DNA of 64,000 nt from Paraburkholderia saeva (GTDB taxonomy: Bacteria; Pseudomonadota; Gammaproteobacteria; Burkholderiales; Burkholderiaceae): contig NZ_CAJQZC010000012.1 in the NCBI RefSeq assembly GCF_907164555.1, positions 92,818 to 156,817 of the forward strand, in the 5' to 3' direction. This document shows, piece after piece, positions 43,669 through 52,786 of the stretch (its first letter is position 1; every line of letters begins with the position of its first letter). The translations under genes and the position numbers were made by a program. The notes beneath the pieces were generated by a model. That model made no database searches. It was not told the DNA's origin and saw nothing but the letters and a program-made list of their open reading frames with translations.

Positions 43669-44511
43669 ATGGTGGCCAATCCTTCCATCCTTTTTCCGGA
43701 CGCGGCCGCTCAGGCAGGGGCCGTATCGCAGGCGCAGCATAGCGAGCGGCTGCTCGCCGTCGATAGCGTCAACCTCGAATACCGCACCCGCGAGCGCATC
43801 GTGCGCGCGACGCATAACGTCAGTTTCGACGTCTACGGCGGCGATCGGTTTGTGCTTCTCGGGCCTTCCGGCTGCGGTAAATCGACGTTGCTCAAGGCTG
43901 TCGCGGGGTTCATCGCACCGCATTCAGGGACGATCTCACTCGATGGTGAACCGGTGCGCGGGCCGGGCGCGGATCGCATCGTCGTGTTTCAGGAATTCGA
44001 CCAGCTGCCGCCGTGGAAAACGGTACAGCAAAACGTGATGTTTCCGCTACGCACCGCAAAAAAGCTCGGACGCGCAGAAGCGAAAGAGCGTGCACTGCAC
44101 TATCTGGAGAAGGTGGGCCTGGCTGCGTTCGCCGACGCCTACCCGCATACGCTATCCGGCGGCATGAAACAGCGTGTCGCGATTGCGCGTGCGCTTGCGA
44201 TGGAGCCGCGCGTGCTGCTGATGGACGAACCATTCGCCGCGCTCGATGCACTCACTCGACGCAAGATGCAGGAAGAACTGTTGCGTCTGTGGGAAGAGAC
44301 GCACTTTACGCTGCTCTTCGTCACGCATTCGATCGAGGAGGCACTCGTGGTCGGCAACCGGATCCTGTTGCTTTCGCCGCATCCGGGGCGTGTTCGCGCC
44401 GAACTCAACAGTCATCAATACTCGCACGACAGCTTCGGGCGCATCGATTTTCAGCGCAGCGTAGCGCATATTCACCGCCTGCTATTCGGAGAAACGGAGG
44501 CAGCCCAATGA
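43669..44511 (+). CDS. Sulfonate/taurine-type ABC transporter ATP-binding protein
   Basis: 280 aa from ATG 43669 (AAGGAG 7 nt upstream; GTG 43666 possible). Walker A GPSGCGKST (residues 65-73), signature LSGGMKQRVAIARAL, Walker B LLMDEP with D186/E187. Sequence VVFQEFDQLPPWKTV is typical of the SsuB/TauB group. The stop overlaps the permease start (ATGA). Confidence 0.9.
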   Translation: MVANPSILFPDAAAQAGAVSQAQHSERLLAVDSVNLEYRTRERIVRATHNVSFDVYGGDRFVLLGPSGCGKSTLLKAVAGFIAPHSGTISLDGEPVRGPGADRIVVFQEFDQLPPWKTVQQNVMFPLRTAKKLGRAEAKERALHYLEKVGLAAFADAYPHTLSGGMKQRVAIARALAMEPRVLLMDEPFAALDALTRRKMQEELLRLWEETHFTLLFVTHSIEEALVVGNRILLLSPHPGRVRAELNSHQYSHDSFGRIDFQRSVAHIHRLLFGETEAAQ

Positions 44512-45395
44512 GTACGCCCACTTCCAGCACAACCTGGTTGCCGCCCGTACGGCCTGAATACGAGCGCTCGCCGGAGATGCCCGGCGATGTCGTCGCTGAT
44601 GCGCCGTTGCCCGTGGCGCGGCGGCTGATGGCGCAGTCGTGGTTGCGCAAGACGCTGATCGCGCTGGCGCTGCTCGCGGTGTGGGAAATCGCGGCGCGTG
44701 TTCTGGATAACGATCTGCTGCTGCCGGGGTTCGGTGCAACGTTGAGTGCGTTCGCTCAGGGCATCCTGTCGGGAGAGTTGTTGCAGAAGACAGCGGTGTC
44801 GCTGTCGGTGCTGCTGCGTGGCTATCTGCTGGGCGTGCTGTTCGCGTTCCTGCTGACGTCGCTGGCGGTGTCGACGCGTATCGGGCGCGATATGCTTTCG
44901 ATGCTTACCGCCATGTTCAACCCGTTACCGTCGATCGCACTGCTGCCGCTCGCGCTCCTGTGGTTCGGCCTTGGCACGGGCAGCCTGCTGTTCGTCCTCG
45001 TGCACGCAGTACTGTGGCCGCTCGCGCTCAATACGTGGTCAGGCTTTCAGGCCGTTCCCGAAACGCTGCGCATGACCGGGCGCAACTACGGGCTGGGCGG
45101 ATTGCGTCACGTGACGCTGATTCTCGTGCCTGCGGCGTTGCCGTCGATTCTTGCAGGCTTACGTGTGGGCTGGGCCTTTGCGTGGCGCACGCTGATCGCC
45201 GCGGAACTTGTATTCGGTGCGAGCAGTGGTAACGGCGGCCTTGGCTGGTACATCTTCCAGAACCGCAACGAGCTTTATACCGACCGCGTGTTCGCAGGGC
45301 TCGCCGCAGTGATTGTGGTGGGTCTCCTCGTAGAGCATCTTGTATTCGACACGCTGGAACGCGTGACGGTGCGTCGTTGGGGTGTGCAGCGCTGA
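44508..45395 (+). CDS. Sulfonate/taurine-type ABC transporter permease
   Basis: 295 aa from ATG 44508 overlapping the ATPase stop. A hydrophilic N-terminus of about 50 residues precedes six TM segments. The ATPase-contact loop is MTGRNYGLGGLRHVTLILVP followed by AALPSILAGLRVGWAFAWRT, the SsuC/TauC pattern. Completes a dioxygenase-A-B-C set for sulfonate uptake and use. Confidence 0.9.
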   Translation: MSTPTSSTTWLPPVRPEYERSPEMPGDVVADAPLPVARRLMAQSWLRKTLIALALLAVWEIAARVLDNDLLLPGFGATLSAFAQGILSGELLQKTAVSLSVLLRGYLLGVLFAFLLTSLAVSTRIGRDMLSMLTAMFNPLPSIALLPLALLWFGLGTGSLLFVLVHAVLWPLALNTWSGFQAVPETLRMTGRNYGLGGLRHVTLILVPAALPSILAGLRVGWAFAWRTLIAAELVFGASSGNGGLGWYIFQNRNELYTDRVFAGLAAVIVVGLLVEHLVFDTLERVTVRRWGVQR

Positions 45396-45457
45396 TCCTT
45401 GCTGGCGTGGCACGTTGACCGCCGCCGCGCCAGCAAATCCAGGATGCCGGCGGCGGG

Positions 45458-46405
45458 CTATCGCGGCTTGAGCGTCAGCATCGAACGCGAAATCATCATG
45501 AGGTGATAGTAAAGCCGCATGCTGAAGCCGTAGTTATAGGCAAAGAGATTCTTTGCGGCGATCCGCAGTCCCTTGATGGGATCGTGGTTGCGCGAATAGA
45601 CCGATACGACGATCGGCACGATACGCCGCAATGCGAGCTTGCGAGCCGGTTCGAGCGGCCGATCGAGGCGCAGCTTTTCGATGAACGCATACGCCGAAAC
45701 CGAAGCCGCGCTGGTCGACCTTTTGGTCGTCATCGAAATGGAGACGTCGGTCTTGCGATAGAACGACACGTATTCGTTGAGGTAGTACACCTGCTTCGCA
45801 GCAAGGCAGAGTTCGACGCCGAATACGTAGTCGCAGCACATGCCGTACTGCTCCTTGTAGCTGATACGACGCACGAGATCGGCATTCGCCATCCAGCCAT
45901 TGTTCGGGAACATCTGGATGAGGCCGGTCCGCCCCGGCGGCTGCTGCAACCCTTCAGCACTTTTCGTACGGTAAAAGTCGGCGTTTAGCCGGTCGCTCGC
46001 TTCGCGATCGACATGGCCAGCCTGATCGACTTCGTACTGGTTCGCGAACGCGACGTCGAGATCCGGATGACGCTGCCAGAGCGAAACCAGTCGTTCGACG
46101 CCATCGACGGCAAGATAATCGTCGTCATGAATCAGCAGGATCCTGCCGCCGCTTGCGCGATTGAAGAGGCTCGACACATTGCGCGCCTGGCCGAGCGAAG
46201 GCGTATTCCTCACATAACGGATACGCGGTTCGTGCTGATAGCGCGTCGCAATCATCCTTTGCGTGCGGTCGTCTTTTGAATCGTCGCCGATCAGAATCTC
46301 GATGTTCGTGTGCGTTTGCGCGAGGCACGACTCAATACATTCGACAATGAGATCCGGCCGGTTGCAGGTCGGCAGACAAATGGAGACCTTCGTTTGCGTC
46401 GTCAT
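45458..46405 (-). CDS. Family 2 glycosyltransferase
   Basis: 315 aa, soluble GT-A fold. N-terminal KVSICLPTCNRPDLIVECIESCL binds the nucleotide, and the metal-binding DXD region is HDDDY (D94-D96). GLIQMFPNNGWMANADLVRRI and EYVSFYRKTDVSIS follow. It likely adds a sugar to a cell-surface polysaccharide. No other polysaccharide gene lies near, so it is a lone transferase; acceptor unknown. Confidence 0.85.
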   Translation of the reverse strand: MTTQTKVSICLPTCNRPDLIVECIESCLAQTHTNIEILIGDDSKDDRTQRMIATRYQHEPRIRYVRNTPSLGQARNVSSLFNRASGGRILLIHDDDYLAVDGVERLVSLWQRHPDLDVAFANQYEVDQAGHVDREASDRLNADFYRTKSAEGLQQPPGRTGLIQMFPNNGWMANADLVRRISYKEQYGMCCDYVFGVELCLAAKQVYYLNEYVSFYRKTDVSISMTTKRSTSAASVSAYAFIEKLRLDRPLEPARKLALRRIVPIVVSVYSRNHDPIKGLRIAAKNLFAYNYGFSMRLYYHLMMISRSMLTLKPR

Positions 46406-46926
46406 CTGGTTCGCCCTGGTTCGTGAGCCTGTGTTCGTGAAGGGTCAATACAGCCGCTCCCATGACGAACTGCTCGCCATGCGATACCAGGGTAGCCCAA
46501 AAAAAGTCGAAAAAAATCTTCAATAAATCGGCCAAAAAGCGCGGATTCGCCGCGCTCGCCCCGCCCGCGGGCAGTTGCGGCATATTGCTGGCTGACGTAT
46601 CAGATGGTCGGGTGTGCCCGAAGCTGCGCCGCACACAGTGCGACGACCGTAGCGCTGGCGGAAGACGAAAGCTACGCATCGGCGTCGATCCCAGCGACAA
46701 AATGCTGGCTTCCGGCACGCACGCGAGCAGCGTCGCGAAGGGCGTTCTGTAAACGCTGACCGATCTGCTTGGAGAGCCGGTCCGGTCAGGTCCAGCTTGA
46801 CTGGAAGCGAACGGCTACATGACGTAATAGCATCAATCAAATGACATTCATGCGCTGGTTGAAACGGAGACTCGCGACCAGAATGCTTTCCTGTGCGGCG
46901 CAGGCCGCAACTCACTGGAGAGAACG
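46406..46926. other. Intergenic region between glycosyltransferase and NmrA-like gene
   Basis: About 520 bp, no convincing gene. It holds an apparent minus-strand terminator (46534-46556) with no gene upstream of it on that strand, which may mark a small RNA. Poly-A stretches at 46500-46520 provide the AT-rich setting for the glycosyltransferase promoter. Confidence 0.5.
46534..46556 (-). terminator. Orphan Rho-independent terminator
   Basis: Perfect arms AGCGCGG-cgaat-CCGCGCT read on the minus strand, immediately followed by TTTTT. No annotated minus-strand gene ends here; the nearest one (glycosyltransferase) starts 130 bp downstream. Confidence 0.7.
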
Positions 46927-47793
46927 ATGTTCGCGATTACCGGAATCACAGGGCAAGTTGGAGGGGCGGTAGCACGACAACTGCTCGCGCGGCAGCACGA
47001 CGTTCGCGCGGTCGTGCGCGACGCGAAGAAGAGTGCCACGTGGGCCGAAGCAGGATGCGAAGTGGCACTTGCAGCAATGGACGAGGCGCAGGCTTTGGCG
47101 CGTGCATTCGCTGGGACGGAAGGCGTATTCATTCTGTTGCCGCCGAATTTCGATCCGTCGCCGGGCTTTCCAGAATCACGCCGGATGATCGCGACGTTGC
47201 GCGACGCGCTGGAAGCCGCGCAGCCGCGAAAAGTGGTGTGTCTGTCGACGATCGGCGCTCAGGCAACACAGCCAAACCTGTTGCAGCAACTGCAGATCAT
47301 GGAACAGGAACTCGGCACGCTCTCGATGCCGGTGGCGCTTTTGCGCGCGGCATGGTTCATCGAAAACGCGGCGTGGGACGTCGAACCCGTCAGCACCACC
47401 GGCATCATGCCGAGCTTTCTGCAGCCGCTGGAACGCGCCGTGCCGATGGTCGCAACTGCCGACATAGGCCGCGTCGCGGCGCAATTGCTGAGCGAAACAT
47501 GGACAGGGTGTCGTGTCGTTGAACTCGAAGGTCCGCGTCGCCTGAGCCCAAACGATCTTGCCGCTGCGTTTGGCCGTCTGTTGGGCCGCGACGTGCGGGC
47601 ACAAACCGTACCGCGCGATACGTGGGAGTCGCTGTTCCGCGCGCAGGGCGTGCAGTATCCGGTACCACGCATACAGATGCTCGATGGCTTCAACGAAGGC
47701 TGGATCCGATTCGAGGCGACAGAAGCCGAAACGATGAAGGGCAACGTGCCGGTCGAAACGGTGTTGCGCGGTCTGATCGAACGCGTGGATTGA
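46927..47793 (+). CDS. NmrA-like NAD(P)-binding protein (atypical SDR)
   Basis: 288 aa. N-terminal FAITGITGQVGGAVARQLL carries the TGxTGxxG nucleotide motif (residues 5-12), followed by VRAVVRDAKKSATWAEAGCEV, as in NmrA/YtfG proteins that bind NADP(H) and act as quinone reductases or redox sensors. The catalytic Tyr-x3-Lys of classical SDRs is absent. Single gene with ACTGGAGAGAACG upstream. Confidence 0.85.
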   Translation: MFAITGITGQVGGAVARQLLARQHDVRAVVRDAKKSATWAEAGCEVALAAMDEAQALARAFAGTEGVFILLPPNFDPSPGFPESRRMIATLRDALEAAQPRKVVCLSTIGAQATQPNLLQQLQIMEQELGTLSMPVALLRAAWFIENAAWDVEPVSTTGIMPSFLQPLERAVPMVATADIGRVAAQLLSETWTGCRVVELEGPRRLSPNDLAAAFGRLLGRDVRAQTVPRDTWESLFRAQGVQYPVPRIQMLDGFNEGWIRFEATEAETMKGNVPVETVLRGLIERVD

Positions 47794-47865
47794 AACCGGC
47801 GCGGCTGTTTCCCTGAACGAAGGAAGCACGCGGATGCATTCGCGTGCCGCCCTCATCAACACGTT

Positions 47866-48054
47866 CTAGTGCTTGTGGTGCGGGCGCTTTTCGGTGGAGG
47901 CGTGCTTTTCAGCGTCGCGATCCTTTGGCGCAATTTTCGTCGTACCACCAATTGACGGCGGGTCGCTGGCGGGAAACGTGTCTTCGACGGCCTTGTCGAT
48001 ATGTTTCTCGGACTTGTTGCCATGCGGATGTTTTTCACGAGCCTGGTTAGACAT
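47866..48054 (-). CDS. Small hydrophilic protein with TFPASDPPS motif
   Basis: 62 aa, highly charged and His/Lys-rich, predicted disordered. The core AVEDTFPASDPPSIGGTT (residues 22-39) is a motif I recall as recurring in small proteins of Burkholderiales and other Proteobacteria. The ATG follows CCGGAAGGAGACGC, a strong ribosome site. Function unknown; a stress-related role is speculative. Confidence 0.75.
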   Translation of the reverse strand: MSNQAREKHPHGNKSEKHIDKAVEDTFPASDPPSIGGTTKIAPKDRDAEKHASTEKRPHHKH

Positions 48055-48288
48055 GGTGCGTCTCCTTCCGGGTTACGGTTGTGGCGGTAGTCCCTCATAC
48101 GGTAGCAAGAAGCGGGCTCGCTCCTGCAACGCGCGGCGGGCCGTACCTGCATGTCCAGCCACATGAGTTGGCGGACGTGCTTTCGGCGCTGTTTTTACAT
48201 GGTCGTGTAGCAACCGGATCGTGCAATATGATGCGTAAAACCCGGCAGGCGCAATCGGGCAGGGCAACGTGATCGCAGGAGAAATCCC

Positions 48289-48774
48289 GTGCATTCAGCG
48301 CAATACCGCTTCTCGACGACATGGCGAATCGAGGCACCGTTGCCCGCGGTCTGGGCAGCGATTCGCGATGTGGCGCACTGGCCGCGCTGGTGGAAGAACG
48401 TCGAACGCGTCGTTGAGATTGCGCCCGGCACAGGCGAGGGCATCGGCGCCGTTCATCGCTACTGGTGGAAAGGCGTGCTGCCGTACCGGATCGTGTTCGA
48501 CATGCACGTGACGTTCATGGATCCGCTGGTCGCACTCGAAGGCGAAGCAACAGGCGACGTGCTCGGCACCGGCCGGTGGCAGTTTTCAAACGACGGCGCC
48601 GCGACGATCGTACGATACGACTGGCAGGTCCATACGAGCCGGCCATGGATGAATCTGCTCGCACCCATCGCACGTCCGTTTTTTCGCTGGAATCACGATG
48701 CAGTGATGCGCGAAGGAGGTGAAGCGCTTGCACGTCTTTTGAACGCACGGCTACTCGGTATCGAGCACGCATGA
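48289..48774 (+). CDS. SRPBCC-family (START/polyketide-cyclase-like) protein
   Basis: 161 aa with GTG start after GCAGGAGAAATCCC. RFSTTWRIEAPLPAVWAAIRDVAHWPRWWKNVERV is the typical N-terminal strand-helix of the SRPBCC fold, a cavity that binds hydrophobic ligands. NMYxGC-like catalytic residues are not evident, so it is probably a binding protein. No operon partner. Confidence 0.8.
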   Translation: MHSAQYRFSTTWRIEAPLPAVWAAIRDVAHWPRWWKNVERVVEIAPGTGEGIGAVHRYWWKGVLPYRIVFDMHVTFMDPLVALEGEATGDVLGTGRWQFSNDGAATIVRYDWQVHTSRPWMNLLAPIARPFFRWNHDAVMREGGEALARLLNARLLGIEHA

Positions 48775-49142
48775 AGCGTCCCGCTTGAGCACGATTCCGC
48801 GAAGACGCCGAAGACCGCAAGAACAGACGTCCAGATTGACCGGTGCGGCTTAAGCGAACGGGGTCATACCATTCGCGCACGTTCCGGACGCCGGAGGCGT
48901 GTATTCACCATCACGTGTAACCCTTTGTGGTGGCCGCTGAGCGCGAACCCTGCAAAACGTTACTGAATAAACCTTGCTTCAAACGTATATACAGCGTACT
49001 GTGGGGGTCGAAGTTCAAGAACGTCGATTGCTGATCATCAATGTGTCGCCTCTTTAGCGGTATTCGTTGTCCTCTCACTCCTTGATTCTTCTCAGTCGCT
49101 CCGTACTGGAGCGGATTACTTATTTTTTTCGCAAGGTGGGAT
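48775..49142. other. Promoter and long leader of the cold-shock gene
   Basis: No gene in 368 bp. A plausible promoter is TTGCTT (48974-48979) and TACTGT (48997-49002) with 17-bp spacing, giving a leader of about 130 nt before the cold-shock ATG. Long structured leaders are characteristic of cspA-type mRNAs and mediate temperature control. Confidence 0.5.
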
Positions 49143-49346
49143 ATGGAAACCGGTACCGTCAAGTGGTTCAACGACAGCAAAGGCTTTGGCTTCATTACGC
49201 CGGACGCAGGTGGTGAAGATCTTTTCGCGCACTTCTCGGAAGTGAAGGGCGATGGCTTCAAGACGCTGGCTGAAAACCAGAAGGTCAGCTACGAAACGAA
49301 GCGCGGCCCCAAGGGCATGCAAGCTGCGAACATCACGCCGCTCTAA
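49143..49346 (+). CDS. cspA: Cold-shock protein (CspA family)
   Basis: 67 aa, one OB-fold domain. RNA-binding motifs RNP1 KGFGFI (residues 13-18) and RNP2 DLFAHF (26-31) are intact. ATG follows AAGGTGGG. Acts as a cytosolic single-stranded RNA/DNA chaperone. The long leader upstream and tandem terminators downstream make it a single-gene unit. Confidence 0.97.
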   Translation: METGTVKWFNDSKGFGFITPDAGGEDLFAHFSEVKGDGFKTLAENQKVSYETKRGPKGMQAANITPL

Positions 49347-49422
49347 GTCGCTGTTTCAGGTCTGTTAAGGCCTGAACGAACTCGCAGTAGTGTGCCCGTC
49401 AGGGCGCATGGCTGAACGGGTA

Positions 49423-49474
49423 AAACGTCAACCCTCAAGGTTGGCGTTTGCTGCCGCTCCTTACCGGGCGGCAG
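49423..49474 (+). terminator. Tandem hairpins after the cold-shock gene
   Basis: Hairpin 1: AAACGTCAACC / GGTTGGCGTTT (49423-49449, one G-T pair). Hairpin 2: CTGCCGCTC / GGGCGGCAG (49451-49474, one wobble), followed by TTTCATTT. Confidence 0.75.
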
Positions 49475-49577
49475 TTTCATTTGCGCGACCGCTTCGTGCG
49501 TTTCCGTTCGCTTCGTTTGATTGATAGACTGATGTCCCGAGGCACATAACAAGACCCGGACACAGGAGACTTCAACG

Positions 49578-49805
49578 ATGAAAATAGCCTTCAAGGACTT
49601 CGAGCGGCAGGTCGTGCAACGCCACCTCATCAAGGGGCACGTGTACGAAAACGCGGCAGCGCTGGTTGAACGCGCGAACGCATGGATTGCCGAAGAAGGT
49701 GCCGACGTCCTGAACGTCGAAAGCCTGTCGACGTTCGGCACTGGCGACGACACGAGCGTCAGTCACTGGTATTCGGGCATCCGGATCTGGTATCGCACGC
49801 CCTGA
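49578..49805 (+). CDS. Conserved small protein of unknown function
   Basis: 75 aa, ATG after CACAGGAGAC, an excellent ribosome site. Soluble; helical N-half (ALVERANAWIAEEGADVLNVESL) and a beta-like end (SHWYSGIRIWYRT). I recognise no domain. The strong ribosome site and normal codon use support a real gene. Confidence 0.7.
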   Translation: MKIAFKDFERQVVQRHLIKGHVYENAAALVERANAWIAEEGADVLNVESLSTFGTGDDTSVSHWYSGIRIWYRTP

Positions 49806-49894
49806 GGCATCCTTCACGTCAGACTACAACGTCGGCGCCCCGGCAAATCACACATGCGAGGGGCGCATTGCAACAAGCCACTCAAGCATGCCAT

Positions 49895-51037
49895 TCATGC
49901 CGTGTTTGTCGCGCGCACCTTGAATTCCGATAACGTGCTTCGTACGCGCGTCACCTGCTCCTCGAGCGACTGGGCGGCGGCGGCCGCCTGTTCGACGAGC
50001 GCGGCATTCTGTTGCGTAACCTGATCCATCTGCGTAACGGCCGCCGCGACCTGTTCGATGCCCCGGCTCTGTTGCTCCGATGCACCGGCGATTTCCGCCA
50101 CAATTGCCGAAACCTGTCCGATCGCAGTCTTGACCTGCTCCATCGTCGATCCGACATGTGCGGCCTGCGACGATCCTTCGCGAACCATGCCGACCGATGA
50201 ACCGATCAACGCCTTGATTTCCTTCGCCGCCGTAGAAGAGCGTTGCGCGAGATTGCGGACCTCGCTTGCGACAACCGCGAAGCCGCGCCCGTGATCGCCG
50301 GCTCTCGCGGCTTCCACTGCCGCATTGAGCGCAAGAATGTTCGTCTGAAACGCGATGCCTTCAATGAGACCGGTGATCTCTGAGATCTTGGTCGACCCCT
50401 GATTGATCTGTTCGATGGTGTGCATCATCGCCCGGACCGCTTCGTGGCCGATGTCGGCCATGCTGGACGCGCGGCTCGCGAGGCCATTGGCCTGATGCGC
50501 GTTGTCAGTGTTGTGCCTGACCGTCTCCGTGAGTTGCACCATGCTCGCGGCAGTTTCCTCAAGCGAAGCGGCCTGTTCCTCGGTGCGGGCCGACAGATCC
50601 ATGTTGCCTGCTGCGATCTGCTGGGTGGCGGTGCTCACCGAATCGGTCGCCGCCTGGACGGTCAGCACGGTTTCCTCGACGCGGTTCATGAAGCGGTCGA
50701 ACCAGACGGCGCCGCGCCCAAATTCATCCATGCGCCGCGCGGCTGAACGCCTGGAAAGATCCAGCGTTTGCGACAGGTATTGAAACGAACGGGTTTGCCT
50801 GCCAAGACCATCGACGACGATTCCCTGCAGATGCACGAAGCCGAACGCGAGTATTGCAACTGTCACGAATGTAGCGACCGGCAACAGCCAGAGCAGGGCG
50901 CTTGCAGACAGACCGGCAAACGAATGCGATTCACGCAGCGCGGCTGTCGCGACGCCGCCGATGACCAGTGCGAGTAAAGCGGGAACGCCAAGGGCCACCG
51001 CCAGGCGGAATTTGATGGTTGGAACGAACGTGTACAT
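49895..51037 (-). CDS. Methyl-accepting chemotaxis protein without periplasmic sensor domain
   Basis: 380 aa. Two TM segments (residues about 12-34 and 44-69) are joined by only about ten residues, so there is no periplasmic ligand domain. The cytoplasmic signalling hairpin is complete, with tip GIAFQTNILALNAAVEAARA and flanking methylation helices. No C-terminal NWETF pentapeptide. It could sense membrane or cytosolic state, or act through partner receptors. Confidence 0.9.
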   Translation of the reverse strand: MYTFVPTIKFRLAVALGVPALLALVIGGVATAALRESHSFAGLSASALLWLLPVATFVTVAILAFGFVHLQGIVVDGLGRQTRSFQYLSQTLDLSRRSAARRMDEFGRGAVWFDRFMNRVEETVLTVQAATDSVSTATQQIAAGNMDLSARTEEQAASLEETAASMVQLTETVRHNTDNAHQANGLASRASSMADIGHEAVRAMMHTIEQINQGSTKISEITGLIEGIAFQTNILALNAAVEAARAGDHGRGFAVVASEVRNLAQRSSTAAKEIKALIGSSVGMVREGSSQAAHVGSTMEQVKTAIGQVSAIVAEIAGASEQQSRGIEQVAAAVTQMDQVTQQNAALVEQAAAAAQSLEEQVTRVRSTLSEFKVRATNTA

Positions 51038-51190
51038 CTGATCTCCGATGGGCTGCGTTCTCTGGGGCTACCGTCGTGCTGGTTGCCTTCGAACGAAACC
51101 TGTATGGCTGTTCTGCGTGTGGCTGTAGGGCAATGTCATGCACGCCGAAGCGCAAACGGCTTCGAACGGGCATGACGATTCAAGGCGCGA

Positions 51191-52786
51191 TCAGAACGTG
51201 AAGCCGAGGCTGCCGTTGCTTCTGAAGCTGTTCAGGAACTGGAAGCGTGCCGTCGACACTTCGGGCTGCGTCTGAACCGGTGTCGCGAGTCCCATCACCT
51301 GACCGCCAGCGCCCGTGTACGCGGGCCAGTTCGGCAGACCGTTGCCGTTCGGATTGCCGGTCTTCGCGAAGTTGGTCCAGTAAGACGACATCGCATCCGC
51401 GACGGAAACGTCCGTCGCATCAGGCGAGCCGTGGCCATTTGCCACGAAATTCTGGAAGACGTAAGGCACTTCCGACACGTGTATGGGCAGCGGGTTGTAG
51501 GCGGACGTCTGGCTGAAGTAGTAGGAATAGACCGGCGACCTGCCTGTCTTCAGTTGCATATTGGCCATCTCCCAGGTTTGCGATGCGATGATCAGATCGC
51601 CCGCGAGTGTGACCTCGGACTGCTGTGCCGCAGCGTCGGTGCTTGCCGGGTAGAACTGCAGGAAGGTATTGATGTTCGCCGCGCCAAATGCCGAAGTGGC
51701 CGCGGTGACGAAATGATCTTTGGTGTCGGCAGGAATACCTGCCGTTGCCGCAAAAATCGTACCCTCGTTTGCATTTTGTCCTTCGAGCAGCGGGACATCG
51801 TTCTGCTGGCCGGCGGCGAATCGCGAGTAAGGATCCGCCGTAAGCACATAACCGTCGATGCTCGGGTTAAAGGCCGGTTCCGTCGGGTCGGTCATCAGTT
51901 GCGAAGCGGGTAGCGCGCGAAGATCGGCGAGTGTTCTGGCGCCCATGGTCGCGCCAAGTTGCGCGCCGATCTGCGACACCGCCGCGTGTGATCGCATCAC
52001 ACCTTTTGGTGTTTCCCAGAAGGCGCCGCTTTCCGCGATGGCCTTGTTGAAGGTACCTGCGGCGAGTGGCGACGTCAGAAGCATCCCGACCGCGTGCGCG
52101 CCGGCCGATTCGCCGAACACAGTGATGTTGTTCGGGTCGCCACCGAATGCCGCGATGTTTGCTTTCACCCAGTGCAGTGCGGCGATCTGGTCAAGCAGGC
52201 CATACATTCCCGACGACTTTCCACCCGATTCGACGTCGAGATCCTGGCGCGCAAGAAAGCCGAACACGCCGAGCCGATAGTTGATCGAGACGACGACCAC
52301 GCCCTTCTTCGCGAGATTGCCGCCTTCCCAGCGTGGATCGCCCGAGGTGCCGAACTGGAAGCCGCCACCGTGCAGCCACACCATCACAGGACGTTTTTCG
52401 GCAGTCGATTTCGCGCCAGTCCAGACGTTGAGGAACAGACAGTCTTCGCTTGCCTTGCTGTTGTCGACTGGCCCGAATGCAGTGCCTTGCCAGCATGTGT
52501 TCCCGTATTGCGTTGCCGCCTTGCTGCCGGTCCATTTCACGGCCGGTTGAGGAGCCTGCCAGCGCAACGCACCAACGGGCGCGGCTGCGTAGGGGATGCC
52601 CTTGAAGCTGATGATGCCGGACGCGTCCGCCGGGTTGCCGGTGACAAGTCCGCTGTCGACCTGGGCCTGACTGTTTGCAAGCACAACGGATTGCGTGGGC
52701 GCGCCATCGGAGCCGCCACAGGCCGTGAGTGTCGCAGTCACGCATGCAAGCATCGTTGCGCGCAGTAGCGCCTTTCCATGAATCAC
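51191..52786 (-). CDS. Carboxylesterase type B, predicted lipoprotein
   Basis: 531 aa from GTG 52786, which follows AAGGAGA at 7 nt. Signal peptide with lipobox LTAC (residues 20-23). The catalytic serine is S227 in FGESAGA; WLHGGGFQFGT forms the oxyanion hole and EDCLFLNVW is the family's second signature. Para-nitrobenzyl esterase/cholinesterase fold. The lipid anchor places it on the periplasmic or outer face, where it could hydrolyse extracellular esters. Confidence 0.9.
   Translation of the reverse strand: MIHGKALLRATMLACVTATLTACGGSDGAPTQSVVLANSQAQVDSGLVTGNPADASGIISFKGIPYAAAPVGALRWQAPQPAVKWTGSKAATQYGNTCWQGTAFGPVDNSKASEDCLFLNVWTGAKSTAEKRPVMVWLHGGGFQFGTSGDPRWEGGNLAKKGVVVVSINYRLGVFGFLARQDLDVESGGKSSGMYGLLDQIAALHWVKANIAAFGGDPNNITVFGESAGAHAVGMLLTSPLAAGTFNKAIAESGAFWETPKGVMRSHAAVSQIGAQLGATMGARTLADLRALPASQLMTDPTEPAFNPSIDGYVLTADPYSRFAAGQQNDVPLLEGQNANEGTIFAATAGIPADTKDHFVTAATSAFGAANINTFLQFYPASTDAAAQQSEVTLAGDLIIASQTWEMANMQLKTGRSPVYSYYFSQTSAYNPLPIHVSEVPYVFQNFVANGHGSPDATDVSVADAMSSYWTNFAKTGNPNGNGLPNWPAYTGAGGQVMGLATPVQTQPEVSTARFQFLNSFRSNGSLGFTF

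Noticed and set aside
46462..46915. Short ORFs in the gap between the glycosyltransferase and NmrA-like genes
   Set aside because: Overlapping frames on both strands, no ribosome site, no conserved motif; a minus-strand terminator crosses them.
49423..49474. Possible riboswitch or small RNA after the cold-shock gene
   Set aside because: Two simple stem-loops with a T-rich end are fully explained as tandem terminators.
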